Shown here one piece after another: positions 1 through 12,480 of a stretch of 64,000 nucleotides of DNA. The notes below the pieces were generated by a model. The model ran no database searches, was not told the origin of the DNA, and was given only the letters and a program-made list of their open reading frames with translations. Made by a program: the position numbers and the translations under genes. The stretch's first letter is position 1. Every line of letters begins with the position of its first letter. Origin of the DNA: Collybiopsis luxurians FD-317 M1 (taxonomy: Eukaryota > Basidiomycota > Agaricomycetes > Agaricales > Omphalotaceae); assembly GCA_000827265.1 (NCBI GenBank), contig KN834804.1:287751-351750 (forward strand), in the 5' to 3' direction.

Positions 1-34
1 TTTATGGCTGTTGTAAATACTTGTCTCTGTACAG

Positions 35-669
35 TATCGACTGGCGAAGAAGATGAAGAAACGATCCACCAAGTTCGAGGGAAGTTGTTCGCTCTCGTTG
101 ACGGGGCATGGAAAGAGCGCGGGACTGGTTTATTAAAGCTTAATGTGAGAGTAGCGGATGGCGGTGGGGCGCGCTTAGGTGAGTCAAGGCAAATATGTCC
201 CTTTGCTTGTCCTTCCTTCCATATATATATATCTTTATGCTTACACTCTCCTCTTTGTGTCCAGTGATGCGCAAGGAAGCCGTCTACACGCTCCTCCTCA
301 ATGTGACACTCTTCTCGGGCATGAAGTGTAGCCTTGCACAGGACCCGCGGTATTTGCGGTTTAGTGTTATCGAGGGATCGCAAGTGACGACACATTATAA
401 TTTAAGGGTGAGTTTCGGTTTATTTCGCTTCGGTATCTTCCCTTTTCTATGCCCAACGTCGTCTATCATTTGCCCCGTCCTCTTTCCCTTCCACCTTCCC
501 CGCCTTGTCCTTTCGTATTGCTTCCAATCTCATAATCCTTCATACGCTGCTTTGGCATCATTCACGTCGCAATTTTTCACTCTAACTCTCTTCGTTTCTG
601 TAGCTAGCAAACGCGAAGATAGCCACAGAACTAATGCAGACTATACACGAAAATCTTCCGTCAAAGTGA
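35..669 (+). CDS. RanBP1-domain protein (Yrb2/Nup50-like), 3' part
   Basis: This is the C-terminal part of a gene that begins left of the window. Visible exons are 35-178, 265-407 and 604-669 (TGA stop), joined by GT-AG introns that keep one frame. The spliced protein reads as a Ran-binding (RanBP1/EVH1-fold) domain: an EEDEETIHQVRGKLF start, a GAWKERGTGLLKLNV strand, then a TLLLNVTLFSGM strand and a final amphipathic helix ending in ENLPSK. In the Yrb2/Hba1/Nup50 group this domain binds RanGTP and assists nuclear export; in RanBP1/Yrb1 it stimulates RanGAP. Ending right after the domain helix favours the Yrb2/Nup50 layout, with the domain at the C terminus, but the missing N terminus prevents a firm choice. 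The ATG at position 4 lies in the preceding intron and is not a start. Confidence 0.82.
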
Positions 670-3611
670 TCAACTCAAACTCGAAGTAAGGCAATGGAAA
701 CAGGGAAAATCTAGAGGGCTTACTTTCTCAATTATTCACGAGAATTCCTACAGTTGCTATCAGTTGTAGACGGTCTCCTGTCTCTTCCTCTATTCTCCAT
801 CTCTTCGTCTTCCTCCGCCTAATTTTTGTCATGATATACCTCTATACTGTTACCAACTTTGCAGGAAGCAAGTTCAAAAGATCCACGGATTAGTATTCCG
901 TCCAGCTAACGAAGTGTATAAGAAACTCCTATTTCAATATATATTTGATTATTCGTTCTGCGGATTACCCGCATAGAGAACTCAGATAAGTATCGAGTAG
1001 ACAGAGTTACATCATGTCTTCGGTCTCTCCTCACTGTATGAGGCTCTCCAATCCTCCTGCTCCACATGAAGAGCATTCGCTGTCGCCTCGTCGAAAGAGT
1101 CCAAATTGCCCCTGGTACGATGATATAAGGAGTGAGTTGCAATCTCCTTTCATTGAACGTTGTGAAAAAATTGTGACGCCGGGGGCACCGGATCCCAATG
1201 GAAATCCATTCCTTTATGTAGTGCAAAGCTGCGGAGTCAGTGAAGACAAAACGGAAGGGAAGTGGAGTGACATGAGAAACCTGAGTGAGGCATTAGGCTC
1301 GAAGGAGACTTGTGGTCAAGTTGGCGTGCATTGCCAGTGGCTCTCGCATCCTCTACTCTGGCGAGTCGACTGAGCTTTCCAAAGAGGAGGTCCGAAACGA
1401 AACGGGAGATGCTTAGCATGTGCGGCTTGAATCTCCATGTAGATCGGCTATCAGAAGAGAAAACAAGCAAGACTAGTGGGTACAATCTATGGCCGACAGA
1501 ACTTGATTAAAGGTCCCTCGCTAGTAAGCGTTTAATTCTACCGTTAGGGTCCTAAAAAATTGAAATTGAAAATTTTCTTATTTTCTTACTAGTGCAGGGA
1601 AAATACCCTATGAAAGTACAATACTTGACGCAATGATCAGATTCCACACCAAAGCTGTCGCGATTTTCTGATCAGTCTAGCGATTACTAGTGTATTTTTT
1701 TTTTTTTCACCGACACAGGTGTCATTCTCAGAGCAAAGTAATAAGGGGGTATGCGGTTCGGATCCCTCTCGCTTTTCAAGAGATAGTTCACTGTTCGGCA
1801 GCCTTTCCGAAATCAGCAGTCTTTGCTTCTTGGAGAAAATAGTGTATACGGTATAGTTTGACTACGCCATCTGATGTGTAACGGTGTTGGACCACTTCAC
1901 TACGGTCCGGATTCTTAGTCTCAACGCCGCTTCTGGCCTTCTTTTCTCCGTACTCTGTTTCTCTTGAGCACAAAACCCTTACTCGGACTTTGACTTTGAC
2001 GATCGTTAGCTTGAACTTTAATACTAGATATGATGTAGATATGAATACATGTAATGACAATGCACTTGGTAGTACTTACTCGAAAGGCAGGATTTGAATG
2101 CCGCCGGGCGAAGAGGAGAAGGAAAAACCGAGTACGTTGCAAATTGTGCGATCAATTTTAAGTGAGTGGTCTCTAGCCAGATTATTATTGTATAATGACC
2201 TTGATGAAACCTGGACAGTAAAAATTCCTTCTTGACTGGAGAACTTCATCATCCTACCTCAGATTGACGAAGTGGATCAGATTTCTCCGTTCCACAGAGA
2301 GATTTGCAAAGAGTAAAAGGACGGAGCAGTCAAAGAAAACTTCGTGCTTAGTTGTAGAGAAGAGGGCTCGGAAAAAAAAAATGGTGCCATCAGATATAGT
2401 CTTTGGCGCTATTTTCCTGTATAGGGAAGCCACCTGCTATATAGAGTAAACTACACCAACCAGATTGATCAGGGCATTCCTCGCCCATCATGGCCAGAAT
2501 AAACCTTGTCTAAGTCCGCAAAATATGTGATTTTCCAAAAGACTGATTATGCCCAGTGTTGCACTCTCTATGTAGTCCATTAATGTAAGTACAATGGGTG
2601 GGGTTGCTAAAGACTACTGGTTATGACCACCGGTTACCAGCCTAGTGGGCGTGAATATGATGTTTAAGTCGGAACCAACCTAGTTCATGTCTATCGCACT
2701 TTGCACACAGATCATAACAATTCAATTTATCCAATATTTTTGTTTTTACTAAGTGATCAAGCTGCACACACAAACTAATGTGATTGAATTGACCGAAGTT
2801 CGAGCGAGTTGTTTCCATTCTATTTATTAATTTTCTGCCCGACTGTACATATGTCGGAATCTATTATGACATCTTGCTTTCTGCGGCTAATGTTGACCTC
2901 GTTTATTTGTACCTCGCTTCTTATTCTTGCTCGGATCGTTCAATCGGAGACCCCAGCCTGTAATAGCCGCATTCATACATCTCGATGCATTCCAAAGAGG
3001 TCTTCATAAACATCCCAATTACAGGTCTTAGTACAGAAGGGGCATGCCGTCGAATAATCCAACTACCTAGTATCAAGTGAGGAAGATAAATGATCTACCA
3101 TACCTTAAAAAGGGAGCGAAAATGACCCTCAAATGTCACGGATGAGGATAATGAATTGGTTCAGTTCATTTTGCATCCCTTCCGATGATTTCCAGCTTAT
3201 TTTCTTCATTTCGTGAGTGGAGTGGGTACGAATTAGAGCGAAAGTCATGTTGAAAACATAGTTCATAAAATTGTCTGGAATTCCATACACTAGTGTGAGA
3301 CAGAGAGATATTCTACGATAAACAGATTCAAGTCGGTTCCGATATTAACGACAGTGGCATTTCTGACTGCGTCAATTTCTCAAGAGAAGAAAAAATTGAA
3401 CCATACCTATGTAGTACATCCGGTATATTACATGTCGCGGACTTGGACAGAATTGTTCGACGAAATTGTAGTTCGGTCGGGCGTCAAGCGTCGACGATGG
3501 TGATTATATTCACTAAACATCCTTGCTGTCAGGTTTCTGAGGTACAACTACTTTAAAGCAAGCCACAATGCTTCGAAGTTCTTCACCGTTCCGTGGTGTT
3601 TTCGTCGGTAA
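670..3611. other. Intergenic region, no recognisable gene
   Basis: This is a 2.9-kb gap between the RanBP1 gene and the terpene synthase. I see no conserved protein, RNA gene or repeat. An open frame at 1014-1373 (+) has no family resemblance and an equally long overlapping frame on the other strand, so I do not call it. A homopolymer T run lies near 1693-1707. Confidence 0.6.
2851..3009 (+). CDS. Possible small secreted peptide (weak candidate)
   Basis: A 52-codon frame starting at the ATG at 2851. Its N-terminal half is strongly hydrophobic (FLRLMLTSFICTSLLILAR, signal-peptide-like), followed by a polar tail with two cysteines and a basic end. No intron, promoter feature or family resemblance supports it. 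It is listed only because its shape fits a small secreted protein. A chance open frame is at least as likely. Confidence 0.15.
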   Translation: MSESIMTSCFLRLMLTSFICTSLLILARIVQSETPACNSRIHTSRCIPKRSS

Positions 3612-6198
3612 ATGGAGTTCCAATACTCGACCGTTATTGATCCTTCAACATACGACACCGAAGGTCTCTGCGATGGCATTGACTTCCGCAGGAACAACTT
3701 CACCTGGTTGGAAGATCGAGGTGCCATCCGCGCCCAAGCAGATTGGACCAAGTACGTCAGCCCTGCAACAGGACACCGTGGCGTCTTGGGCCCTCAGTAC
3801 AGCCTTCTTTCGTCTGCTATTCCAGAATGCTCGCCAGAGCGTCTGGAAGTAATATCCTATGCCCTCGAATTTGGGTTCTTGCTGGATGGTAAATAATTCC
3901 ACCGACTTTATGACTAGTCCAAATCTCACCTCCATGTAGATGTTATCAATGCCACTGATCAAGAACAGGTAAACTATCTCCTGCTGTGGAATCACTAATA
4001 CCTACAAAGCCTTTAGGGCACCATTGAGAGCAACGATATGATGCAAGCTTTTCTAGAAGGTGTTCAGACTGGTAAGATCACCAAGAATGATGCACAGACA
4101 AAACGAGAAGGCAAGAGAAAAATTCAATCTCAGCTTTTGCTCGAGATGTTCAGTATTGATCGCGAGCGGTAGTCATTTGTGCCCCTTTGACTCATTAGGT
4201 ATCGCTGACAATTTTGCTAGTGCAATTGCCTTTGTAAAGGCTTGGGCAGAATTTGCCGAAGTTGGTTCAGGTCGACAACATCACGAGAACTTTGCCACAC
4301 TCGAGGAATACCTACCGTACCGCATTGTAGATGCTGGCCACGCGTAAGTCCGAACGACAATCTATCGCCACTTGATGCAGACTACTCACCACACAACAGG
4401 CTTTGGTATACATTTATAACATTTGGCATGGGTCTCAACATACCACAATGGGAGAGGGAAAAATGCGACGAACTGACACAGTCTGCAACAGCTGCTCTTG
4501 TGCTCCAGAATGACTTGTTCTCATGGGAGCAAGAGTATGCAACGGCCCAAAGTAATCACCAGTCCCATGTTACAAATGCCCTCCGGGTCCTTATGCGAGA
4601 ACACAACATTGGCATCCAGGAGGCCCAACAAATGTGTCGCAAACTCATCAAACAGCATGTTTCCGATTACATTCAAATCGTTGAGAACGTCAAGCACAAT
4701 GAATCACTGTCTGCAGATCTTCGCAAGTATATCGAGGCTATGCAGTACACGATTTCAGGAAATATTGCTTGGAGCATGAACTGTCCTCGATATCATCCAC
4801 AGGCCTCATTAAACGAAACACAACTTGAATGGATGCACAGTGGTGTGCCTGACAAGCTTACCTTTTCCTTACCATCCCCTCCGGCTAGCCCAGAAGTTTT
4901 GGGCTCATTATCACCAAGCTGGAGTGTTCATTCAGATTCATCAAGGTCAAGTACCCCGCCCCTTGAAGAGCCAATCACTGCAACCAAGAATCTTCTGATG
5001 AATCTTGAGCTTCCTAGTCCTCCACCTCCCAGTGAGGTAAGTATGAGTTGAAGTAGAAGATATGCCAAAAATCTGAATGGCCTTATGTTCTCAGATTGTT
5101 GAAGCTCCATATCAGTATATTGCCTCTCTACCGTCGAAGGGCATTAGAGACAAGTTTATCGACGCGGTGAATCAGTGGTTAAAAGTCCCCGAGAACATTG
5201 TGGAACAGATCAAGGCACTTACCAACCGACTCCACCAGGCTTCCTTGTTGTAGGTGTATTCCCTTTGCCTCAGCACAAAGCCTAGCTAAATGGAAAATTT
5301 AGGTTGGATGACTTCGAAGATTCGTCTCCTCTGCGACGAGGGAAGCCCGCAGCGCATACAATCTTTGGGGCACCGCAGGCTATCAACTCGGCCGGATATT
5401 GCATTGTCAAGGCTATTGGAGAGCTTCAGGCCCTTGGGGCTTCACAGATTATCACTAGTAAGTTTGTGGTGCAACCTTAAATACTCGAGGCTCATACTCA
5501 CCTCTTCAGACAAGATTTTGAGCCTCTTTAAAGGTCAAGCGCTCGATCTTCATTGGACGTACAACGGAATATGCCCGACTCCAGCTGAGTACATACAGAT
5601 GATTGATTGCAGTACGTTCAACCTCTCACATATTTCGAAAGAGTTGAGCGTGTCTGATCGAGAGTTCCAGAGACCGGTGCACAATTTGATTTAGTGGTTG
5701 ACATGATGCTTGCGCATTCCAATGCCTCTGTCAAACCGGACTTGAAGAAACTAACAACTTTGCTTGGTCGATATTTTCAGATTGCTGATGATTACAAGAA
5801 TCTGGTTTCTGCCGACGTGAGTGTCGCATATGGATAAGATTGGTCAGTTGCGAGTTACTGACTTGCACTTATTTTTATAGTATAGAAAGCAGAAAGGCTT
5901 CTGCGAAGACCTTGATGAGGGAAAATACTCGCTTCCGCTCATCCATCTCTTGCAGTCACATCCGGAGAACTTGCAGCTCCGAAACATCCTCTCTACACGC
6001 CGTGCCGAAGGCAAGATGATGTATGAACAGAAGGTACTTGTGTTGGAGTACCTTAGAGAGGCGGAGAGCTTGGAGTATACGCATTCTGTCCTCGAAGGGT
6101 TGCACGCCAAAATTGGGCAGCAGATTGATAATATTGAGGAGAGCTTTGGGGAGACGAGCATTGAATTGCGGGTCCTGTGGGAATTGTTGCGTGTGTAG
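3612..6198 (+). CDS. Chimeric terpene cyclase / prenyltransferase (fusicoccadiene-synthase type)
   Basis: Ten exons join in one frame to 697 residues: 3612-3888, 3940-3968, 4017-4168, 4221-4343, 4400-5036, 5095-5249, 5303-5457, 5510-5611, 5671-5816, 5881-6198. The N-terminal class I terpene cyclase has an Asp-rich motif D92-D93-V-I-N96 and an NSE triad in NDLFSWEQE (N231, S235, E239). A Ser/Pro-rich linker (about 335-410) leads to a C-terminal polyprenyl synthase with D460-D461-F-E-D464 followed by [12 protein letters not shown], and a second motif D583-D584-Y-K-N587. In this family the C-terminal half makes GGPP or GFPP from IPP/DMAPP and the N-terminal half cyclises it to a di- or sesterterpene. 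The length matches the family (about 700). Product and chain length cannot be read from sequence. No P450, transporter or tailoring enzyme lies within this window. The start is the first ATG giving the family N terminus. Confidence 0.93.
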
Positions 6199-6521
6199 AG
6201 CGAATGTGACTGTCGGTGGATTTTTTATGTACTACAAGTAACTAGTTAAATTGGATATCTCGATAGCTTCCTCAGGAATTTTCACCTCTGATGTTGTGCC
6301 ATGAAATAGTGCCTCAGCCCCCCGCGGACTCCTCTCACTAGACACATCTCAAAGGAACGGAGCACAATATGATGCTGCTTCTTCCCACTCCTATGTTTGG
6401 CCGTGAAGAATTAAAAGAAAAAAAAAAAACAGCGTTATTTAAGCGCCCAAAGCAAGTCGCCTATTGTAAGCGCCGAAACCCGTGCTGCCACGAAATCTGT
6501 CTGCTACTTCCACGACGCGCC
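6199..6521. promoter_or_regulatory. Intergenic spacer upstream of YIF1
   Basis: This 323-bp stretch separates the terpene synthase stop from the YIF1 start. It should hold the terpene synthase 3' UTR and the YIF1 promoter. An A-rich run lies at about 6413-6430. No specific factor site or TATA box is evident. Confidence 0.35.
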
Positions 6522-7795
6522 ATGTCCTCCCCGCCCCCGCTCCGTCACCCAGTTCCGACCCACCCAGCTTATATTCCTGAACCACCCTCAACGCCTGGCT
6601 CGCCCACCGGCTATCAACGCTTTTCATCTTCTCCAGGTCCAACTCAACAACAGTCTTCCCCACCGCAACCGCAGCATGTCCCAGCGTATATGACTTCTCC
6701 TTTTCAGCACTCACAAGGCCAGCATCCACAAGGTCAACATCCACAAGGTCAACAGCCATTACATCCACCGCCTACCCAGCAGCCGTCGTTTATTCCTCAA
6801 CCAGACGCATTCGCAGCATGGGGGATGAACGATGCTACGGCTCAGTTTGGTATGCAGCTGGGAAGTAGTGCTGTTGCTGCTGGTCAGGAATATGTTCAAA
6901 AAAATGTGCGTGGATTAGCCTCAAGCTTCGTAGGCTGAGCTCTTACTCAATGGTTTGCAGTTTGGGGGAATCATTCCTCTCTCGAGCGTCAAGCACCATT
7001 TCAATGTTTCCAATTCCTATGTAATTCATAAACTCAAGCTAATTGTGTTTCCTTGGACACACAAGTCCTGGTCGAGACGTGTACATCGATCTGAACAAGG
7101 ACAGACAGAGTATCTCGATCCAAGAGATGACATTAATAGTCCAGATTTGTACATTCCGCGTACGACTGGTTGGACTTACTTCCGCTGGATACTTTTTTCT
7201 GACTCCGACCTGCAGTTATGGCGCTTGTAACTTACATCCTTATATCGGCTTTCCATTCTGGTTTGCAGTCCAGATTCCATCCCAAAGTAAGTCCTATCTC
7301 ATTTTTCGCAGCTGCTGTGCCTTATTTCCATTCGTAGATTCTCGGAGAATCAGCTTCGTCCGCTCTCGCAGTCATCATTGTAGACTTCCTTTTCGTGTAC
7401 GTTGGATGCTACCTCCTCAACGTACAGGCTAGCAAGCAGGCGGTTGATATTCTAGCTTATTCTGGGTACAAATTCGTCGGGTCAGCTTCTTCCTATTAGT
7501 CTTTCCAATACATTTTTATTGATCTGCGTTCCCTTCGTCCAGTGTAATCCTAACAATCCTCTCCTCGTACCTCTACCTATCCACTCCTGTCTACTACGTC
7601 GTATTTTTCTACTTTTTCTTCGCGAATGGGCTATTCCTTCTGCGGTCCTTACGATCCCTTGTCCTCCCTGACCCATCACTTTCGTCTTCTTCTACGGGGA
7701 CTATTAGTCCTGGTCTAAGGAGGAGGAGGATATCGTTTTTGCTCATCGAAGCTGCGTGTCAGTTTGCGTATATGTTGTTCTTGGTTAGGGTGTAG
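6522..7795 (+). CDS. YIF1: YIF1-family ER/Golgi membrane protein
   Basis: Five exons (6522-6905, 6961-7159, 7216-7286, 7338-7480, 7543-7795) give 349 residues. The first about 130 residues are Pro/Gln/Ser-rich and contain a small GQHPQ tandem repeat. They are followed by the conserved YIF1 core: a KLKLIVFPWTHKSWSR segment, DPRDDINSPDLYIP, then about five hydrophobic helices (for example MALVTYILISAFHSG, ALAVIIVDFLFVYVGCYLL, VILTILSSYLYL, YYVVFFYFFFANGLFLL) and a final LLIEAACQFAYMLFLV. Yif1 pairs with Yip1 and Rab GTPases in ER-to-Golgi vesicle transport. The conserved PRDDINSPDLYIP motif makes the family assignment firm. The 5' neighbour lies in tandem, as does NBS1, which starts 200 bp downstream. 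Confidence 0.93.
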
Positions 7796-7995
7796 GAGGC
7801 GTTGAAAGGACTGTAGGACGTACTTGTGGCGGGTCTCGTTACTTAGACGTTCTTTTGGAAGAAAATCTTTACACGAGTTCTGAGTATGTTTATGATTCAC
7901 GTGACCGATGACTCAATCTACGCGGCTGGAAGCACGTGACATTTCCAGTCTTTGAACGCGACCGTCATCATCATCCGGTGCCCTCTGCAGCCAAG

Positions 7996-10900
7996 ATGTG
8001 GGTCCTTCGAGGCCCTTTTGACGTAGATCCAGTAACCTCCTTAGAATCTAGTGAGCTTCTGTCCATGGGACACTTACATCTAACCAGAGCCCTGTCGTAG
8101 AATTACGCATCTTGAAACCCTCAAAATCTTACCTTCTTGGACGAAAGAAAACACCGTATCCACAGCTGATCATAAATAATAAGAAATTCTCGCACGAACA
8201 TTGTAAATTCTCAGTAGGCCAGTTCACAAGGGAGGACGTGGTGGGTATTTTACTCGACATTTTTCTCCTTCATCAATCGAATATTTTGGCAGGTAAATCC
8301 ACACAAAAAGCCTACACTTGAGATCACGAACCTGCGCGATAAGCCCATCTCGATACGTAGAAATGTAAAGGGGGAAGATGGCACGATTGTTGTGAATGGT
8401 AAGATGACAGTGAAATTACAAGATGGAGATGAGGTTTTGCTGGTCGGCGGCATGAAACCCATTGCGTACGTCTTCTCTTTCAGTGTCTAGGATGCGGGCT
8501 TAACTAACTTATTACCCGTGCAGCATTTTCTGGCGCTTCAACATGTTTCTTTACCGGCCAAACTCAGCCCAACTGGAATCTTGCGCCTCTCTCGGAATCA
8601 CAATCTCACAAATACCCCAACAAAGCGAGCTTGGCTCGTCTTCTCCAGTCTCACATCATATCCTACCCTCATTCGCTATAACGCCGGCGGTAGGAATATC
8701 CTTGCTTTCGCGAGCCAGCTTTGTCAAGGTCGAATGGTTGAATAGGTTCATCGAACTTTACAACAACGTATCCAATAATCCCAATGCTAATAACCCAGAT
8801 ATGCATCCCGACACCCCACCTGATCTTGCTGATCCACCTCTCCCGCTGGAAAAGTTCCGTCCATCCTTCCCTTCCACGCTTGACGCGAAATATAAAAACG
8901 CAACGGTGTGGGAACCCAACGAAGCAAGGAGCGATTTCTTCAAAGGGTTTAGGTTTTTGTTGGTCTGCGAGAAGGACAGGGACCTTGAATTGGGTCTGCG
9001 AGAGTTCCTCAAGTGCGGAGGTGGAGCTGTTGATACTTTTCGTGTATCTGAAGGGAGAAGCAAATTCAAGCGAGCGTTGAAACAGGGGTTGGCAAAGGGA
9101 GACACGATGTTGGTTTTGGTCGGTGATGAGGGAAATGTCAAAGCCGCCATCGGAGACGATGAATGGAGGGAATTAGAGGCGGAGGCTAAAGAGTGATTAC
9201 TTAATTTTTTTTACCTTTCCAACATTTTACTGACGCAACTAATTAGATACAATCTTCGCCTCTTCACGCTTGTGGATATCGTCTATGCCGTACTGGACGT
9301 TGATACGGAAGTGCTCAAGAGTGTACCACGCTCTGAAATTGAGGAGGAAAGCCAGGCAGGTATGTTGTTTCTCCTTCCGTCTCAAGTGTGCAATCCCACT
9401 GAAAGGAAACTCCAGGCTCGTCTCACCCACCACCGTCCTCCTTCCTCCCTTCTTACGTTCCGAACTCAATACCCGAGGAGATGACCGTCCCGCCGCCGAC
9501 TGCGCCCCCTCCACCCCCCACTGAAGATCCAAATGAACTCCATGAAGCCGACGTGAGTCGGCGCAGACCTCTCCAAAGGAGGAAGCCACTATCGAGGCAA
9601 GTATCTGTCGCTCCAGAGGAAAGCACAGATACACAGCCTGTGGACAATAATGCACCTTCTGAGCCTGCGGAGAGTGAGGAACCGGCTCCTGCTCCGGCGC
9701 GTCGTAAGGCAAGCCAGGAACTCTGCTCCATGTTTTGTACGCTTAGCTCACTCCGATTCGTCCACAGCCTACTCGACGAGTTCGAGGCGGTGTCCCTATC
9801 GTAACTGGTCTCGGTGATTCATCGATGGTCATTGACGCTATCGAAGCGGCCAACGCTGCTGAAATTATACCTAAAACAGAGCCTCCTCCGACCGCTGCAC
9901 CAATGATTTTGGATTTGGCAGTGGTAAGCTTTTGTTGTCAGTATGTCCTATATACATGATCTACTGACGCCTGTGCTTCCTCTCCTGTCACCTTTCTCAT
10001 TGTCCTGTCTGTCTCTTTCGCCGATGTAGGATCCCACCCCGATACGCTCCTCACGGCCATTGAAACGGCGGCAGGGCCCAAGCGCTGCTTCCTCCTCCAG
10101 TGCTACCTTCTCTGCCGCGTCCGAAGAAGAGCCTCCACACAAAAAGTATAAGGCCCTGTTCGAGGCTACCAATGACCCAGAGCAAGCAGATATGCTTATG
10201 AGTCAGTTACCGCAAGAAGACTATGCGGGATCGCGCCAGACGCAGTCGCGTACACAGAGCGAAACTCAGAGTCAAACCGGATCTCGAAAAACTCAAAGTG
10301 GAGCCTCTCGCTCTCGACAGATACAGTTGGACCCTGTACCGGAAGAGGGATCGTCTCAGTTCCCGAGCTCAAAACAGACGCAGAGTCGAAAACGAAAAGT
10401 TGTTCATTCAGACGATGAAGACCGGGAAATGGCTGGAGTTGAGCAGGAATTGGCTGCGACTGGTACGAGGTCTCGAGGAGGCTCTGTTGCCCCTCCGTCG
10501 AAAAAGCAGGCCACCGAGAAGGTTAATGCTGTCGAGCCCGTAGCTACTGCATCAGTGAATGGAAAGGAAAACGCCTCTTCGAAATCGCAGGCTCCAACTT
10601 CCAAGAAGGGTTCCAAAGGCGCTGGCGCGGTTCCAAGCCAGCCGGACACCGACCCCTCTTTCCTCAAAGCTGTCGCTTCCACTAAACGAGGTAAAAAGAA
10701 CGAAGACGAGTTTGATAGAGAGTTCAATCAGCTCAGGATATCGAAACCCAATACGAAGGATGCGCAGTCGAATCGGGAAGAGGAAGACTGGGCAATTTTG
10801 AATAGAGATGATTTTGAGTTGGAGGATGGACAGAATCTGAGAGGGAATTTTATGGTGATCGTGGAAATGGATGTGCATAGAGATCGATTTCCTGAGGCGG

Positions 10901-11968
10901 ATAAGGATAGGGAGAGAAGGGAGAAGGAAAGTAGGGAGAAGTGGGCGGGGGTACCTAATTTTAAAAAGTTCAAGAAGGCGAGTTGTCTGAAGCTAGCTGT
11001 TCACTCCCAGTCCTTCCCCTTCTATCATCCTTATCGTTGACCTTATCTGCTTGACGCAGATACTCGAGTACTGACCCAACTTGCTATGTTTATAGAAAAA
11101 CGTCTCCTCAAAGGGAAGGAAAATCGAGCTCTTTGTTAGTGAGAATCAAGGGTATGATCTCGGGAATAGTGAGTGAACCAAAGAATTTCCACATCTCTTG
11201 GCATCTTCTTCCTCCACGCGGATTTTCCATCGTGAAATTTTCCTCACTCGTGTCATCTGTGCCTGGCAGAGAAGCCGCATTTTCTCTCGGATTGGAGCTT
11301 CGCTCTCGCCTAATTTTTTTCTCATGCTCTCATGCTAACTGCGAAACTTCCCAGGACCGGACGACCTTTCTATCGTGGAGCAATCTAGAGGCATTGATCG
11401 TGATCTCGACATGGATCATGTTGGCCAAGATCAGCACTTTGACGATGATGAGCCTCCTCGAGCTGGGAATCGTCGAGCGAAGACTGGATCATCTTCTCGC
11501 GCGCGCACTCAGGAGAGAGCACTTACAGCTGATGATTCGGATGAAGATGGTTTCAGCGCTGTCACCCAAACCAAATCCCGTAAAGGAGTAGCCTCACGTG
11601 GAGGTTCTGCTTCGAGAGCGAGTAGTACCCCCCCTTCAACTCGAACAAGGGCTACTGCAGGAACCGGGCGTTCGACCCGTGCATCCAAATCATCGACGAA
11701 ATCAAGTCAGCCTCTCTTTGTTGACGACTCTGATGACAACAGTATCGTCGAGGTCCATGACATGTCTGATATCGAGGAAGCCCCAGAAGATGGAGACGAT
11801 GACATGACGTTGCCGTCTACTTTGCCGGCTAAACGAAAACCTAACATTCGAACTGTTCGGGATGCCAAGTCGACGAAGGGTTCAAGCTCCAAATCAAAGA
11901 AGCAGATTCCGATTATCGTGGATAGTGATTCGGATGAAGATGCATTCAAGGGCTTCAAAGGACGTTGA
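7996..11968 (+). CDS. NBS1: Nibrin / NBS1, MRN complex subunit
   Basis: Ten exons give 1,075 residues: 7996-8031, 8088-8240, 8293-8465, 8524-9192, 9247-9359, 9416-9708, 9768-9923, 10030-10977, 11096-11168, 11355-11968. An N-terminal FHA domain (about 10-125; LLGRKKT, SHEHCKF) is followed by a BRCT-like region (about 130-345), a long low-complexity Ser/Gln/Arg middle, the Mre11-binding motif NFKKFKK (841-847) and an acidic C-terminal tail ending SDEDAFKGFKGR. The FKGF there fits the ATM/Tel1-binding FxF/Y motif known for Nbs1. The protein scaffolds Mre11-Rad50 at DNA double-strand breaks in the nucleus. Two introns (9709-9767 and 10978-11095) need GC donors, AAG|GCAAGC and AAG|GCGAGT. Any GT alternative I tried breaks the frame or removes NFKKFKK. 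Confidence 0.92.
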
Positions 11969-12480
11969 ACGTCGTACATGGATCATTTGATGCGTGCTTG
12001 TGGGGTATGCAGAGCTGGAGTGCTCGTTGTCTGTTGTCGACTTTTTCCTGAATCGGGCCGCGTTGACGATTCCTTCCATTCTTTATATGCTATTTCGCTC
12101 TTAGTCTCTCATGTATTTTAGATTGGTCAAATTACGCACCAAGTTTTTACGGCATCATGACCGCGAACTTTCGCTTCCCTCGTGTTTCTCTCACGAACAT
12201 TACGCACGTTACTCCGAGAACATATCACAAGCTCATTTCCTCTCAGGCTTGGGAATATCGTTAAGAGTTGACCTTTGCCCAGTGGTCCGCTCGGAAATTC
12301 AAATTCCCTTGCTTTCGGTGTGGGACGAAGTTCTAGTGTACTTATTAGTCGTGAAAATACCAGCGATGTTCTCTCCTTCGCCTCAGTTCTAGCCCTATAT
12401 CTATATTTATTTTGTGGACGCTTGGGCTTTAGTTCAAGCCTATCAATTACTGAAAACCGAGGACGAACGTTGGACTGAAG
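11969..12480. other. Intergenic spacer
   Basis: 512 bp between NBS1 and the DUF6533 gene. Open frames exist on both strands but none resembles a protein. It should contain the NBS1 3' UTR and the downstream promoter; no distinct element is visible. Confidence 0.4.

Noticed and set aside
1014..1373. 119-codon plus-strand frame
   Set aside because: No family resemblance, an overlapping minus-strand frame of similar length, and no splice or promoter context.
1740..1775. GGTTCGGATCC resembling a tRNA T arm
   Set aside because: The flanking bases do not form a T stem and no D or anticodon arm precedes it.
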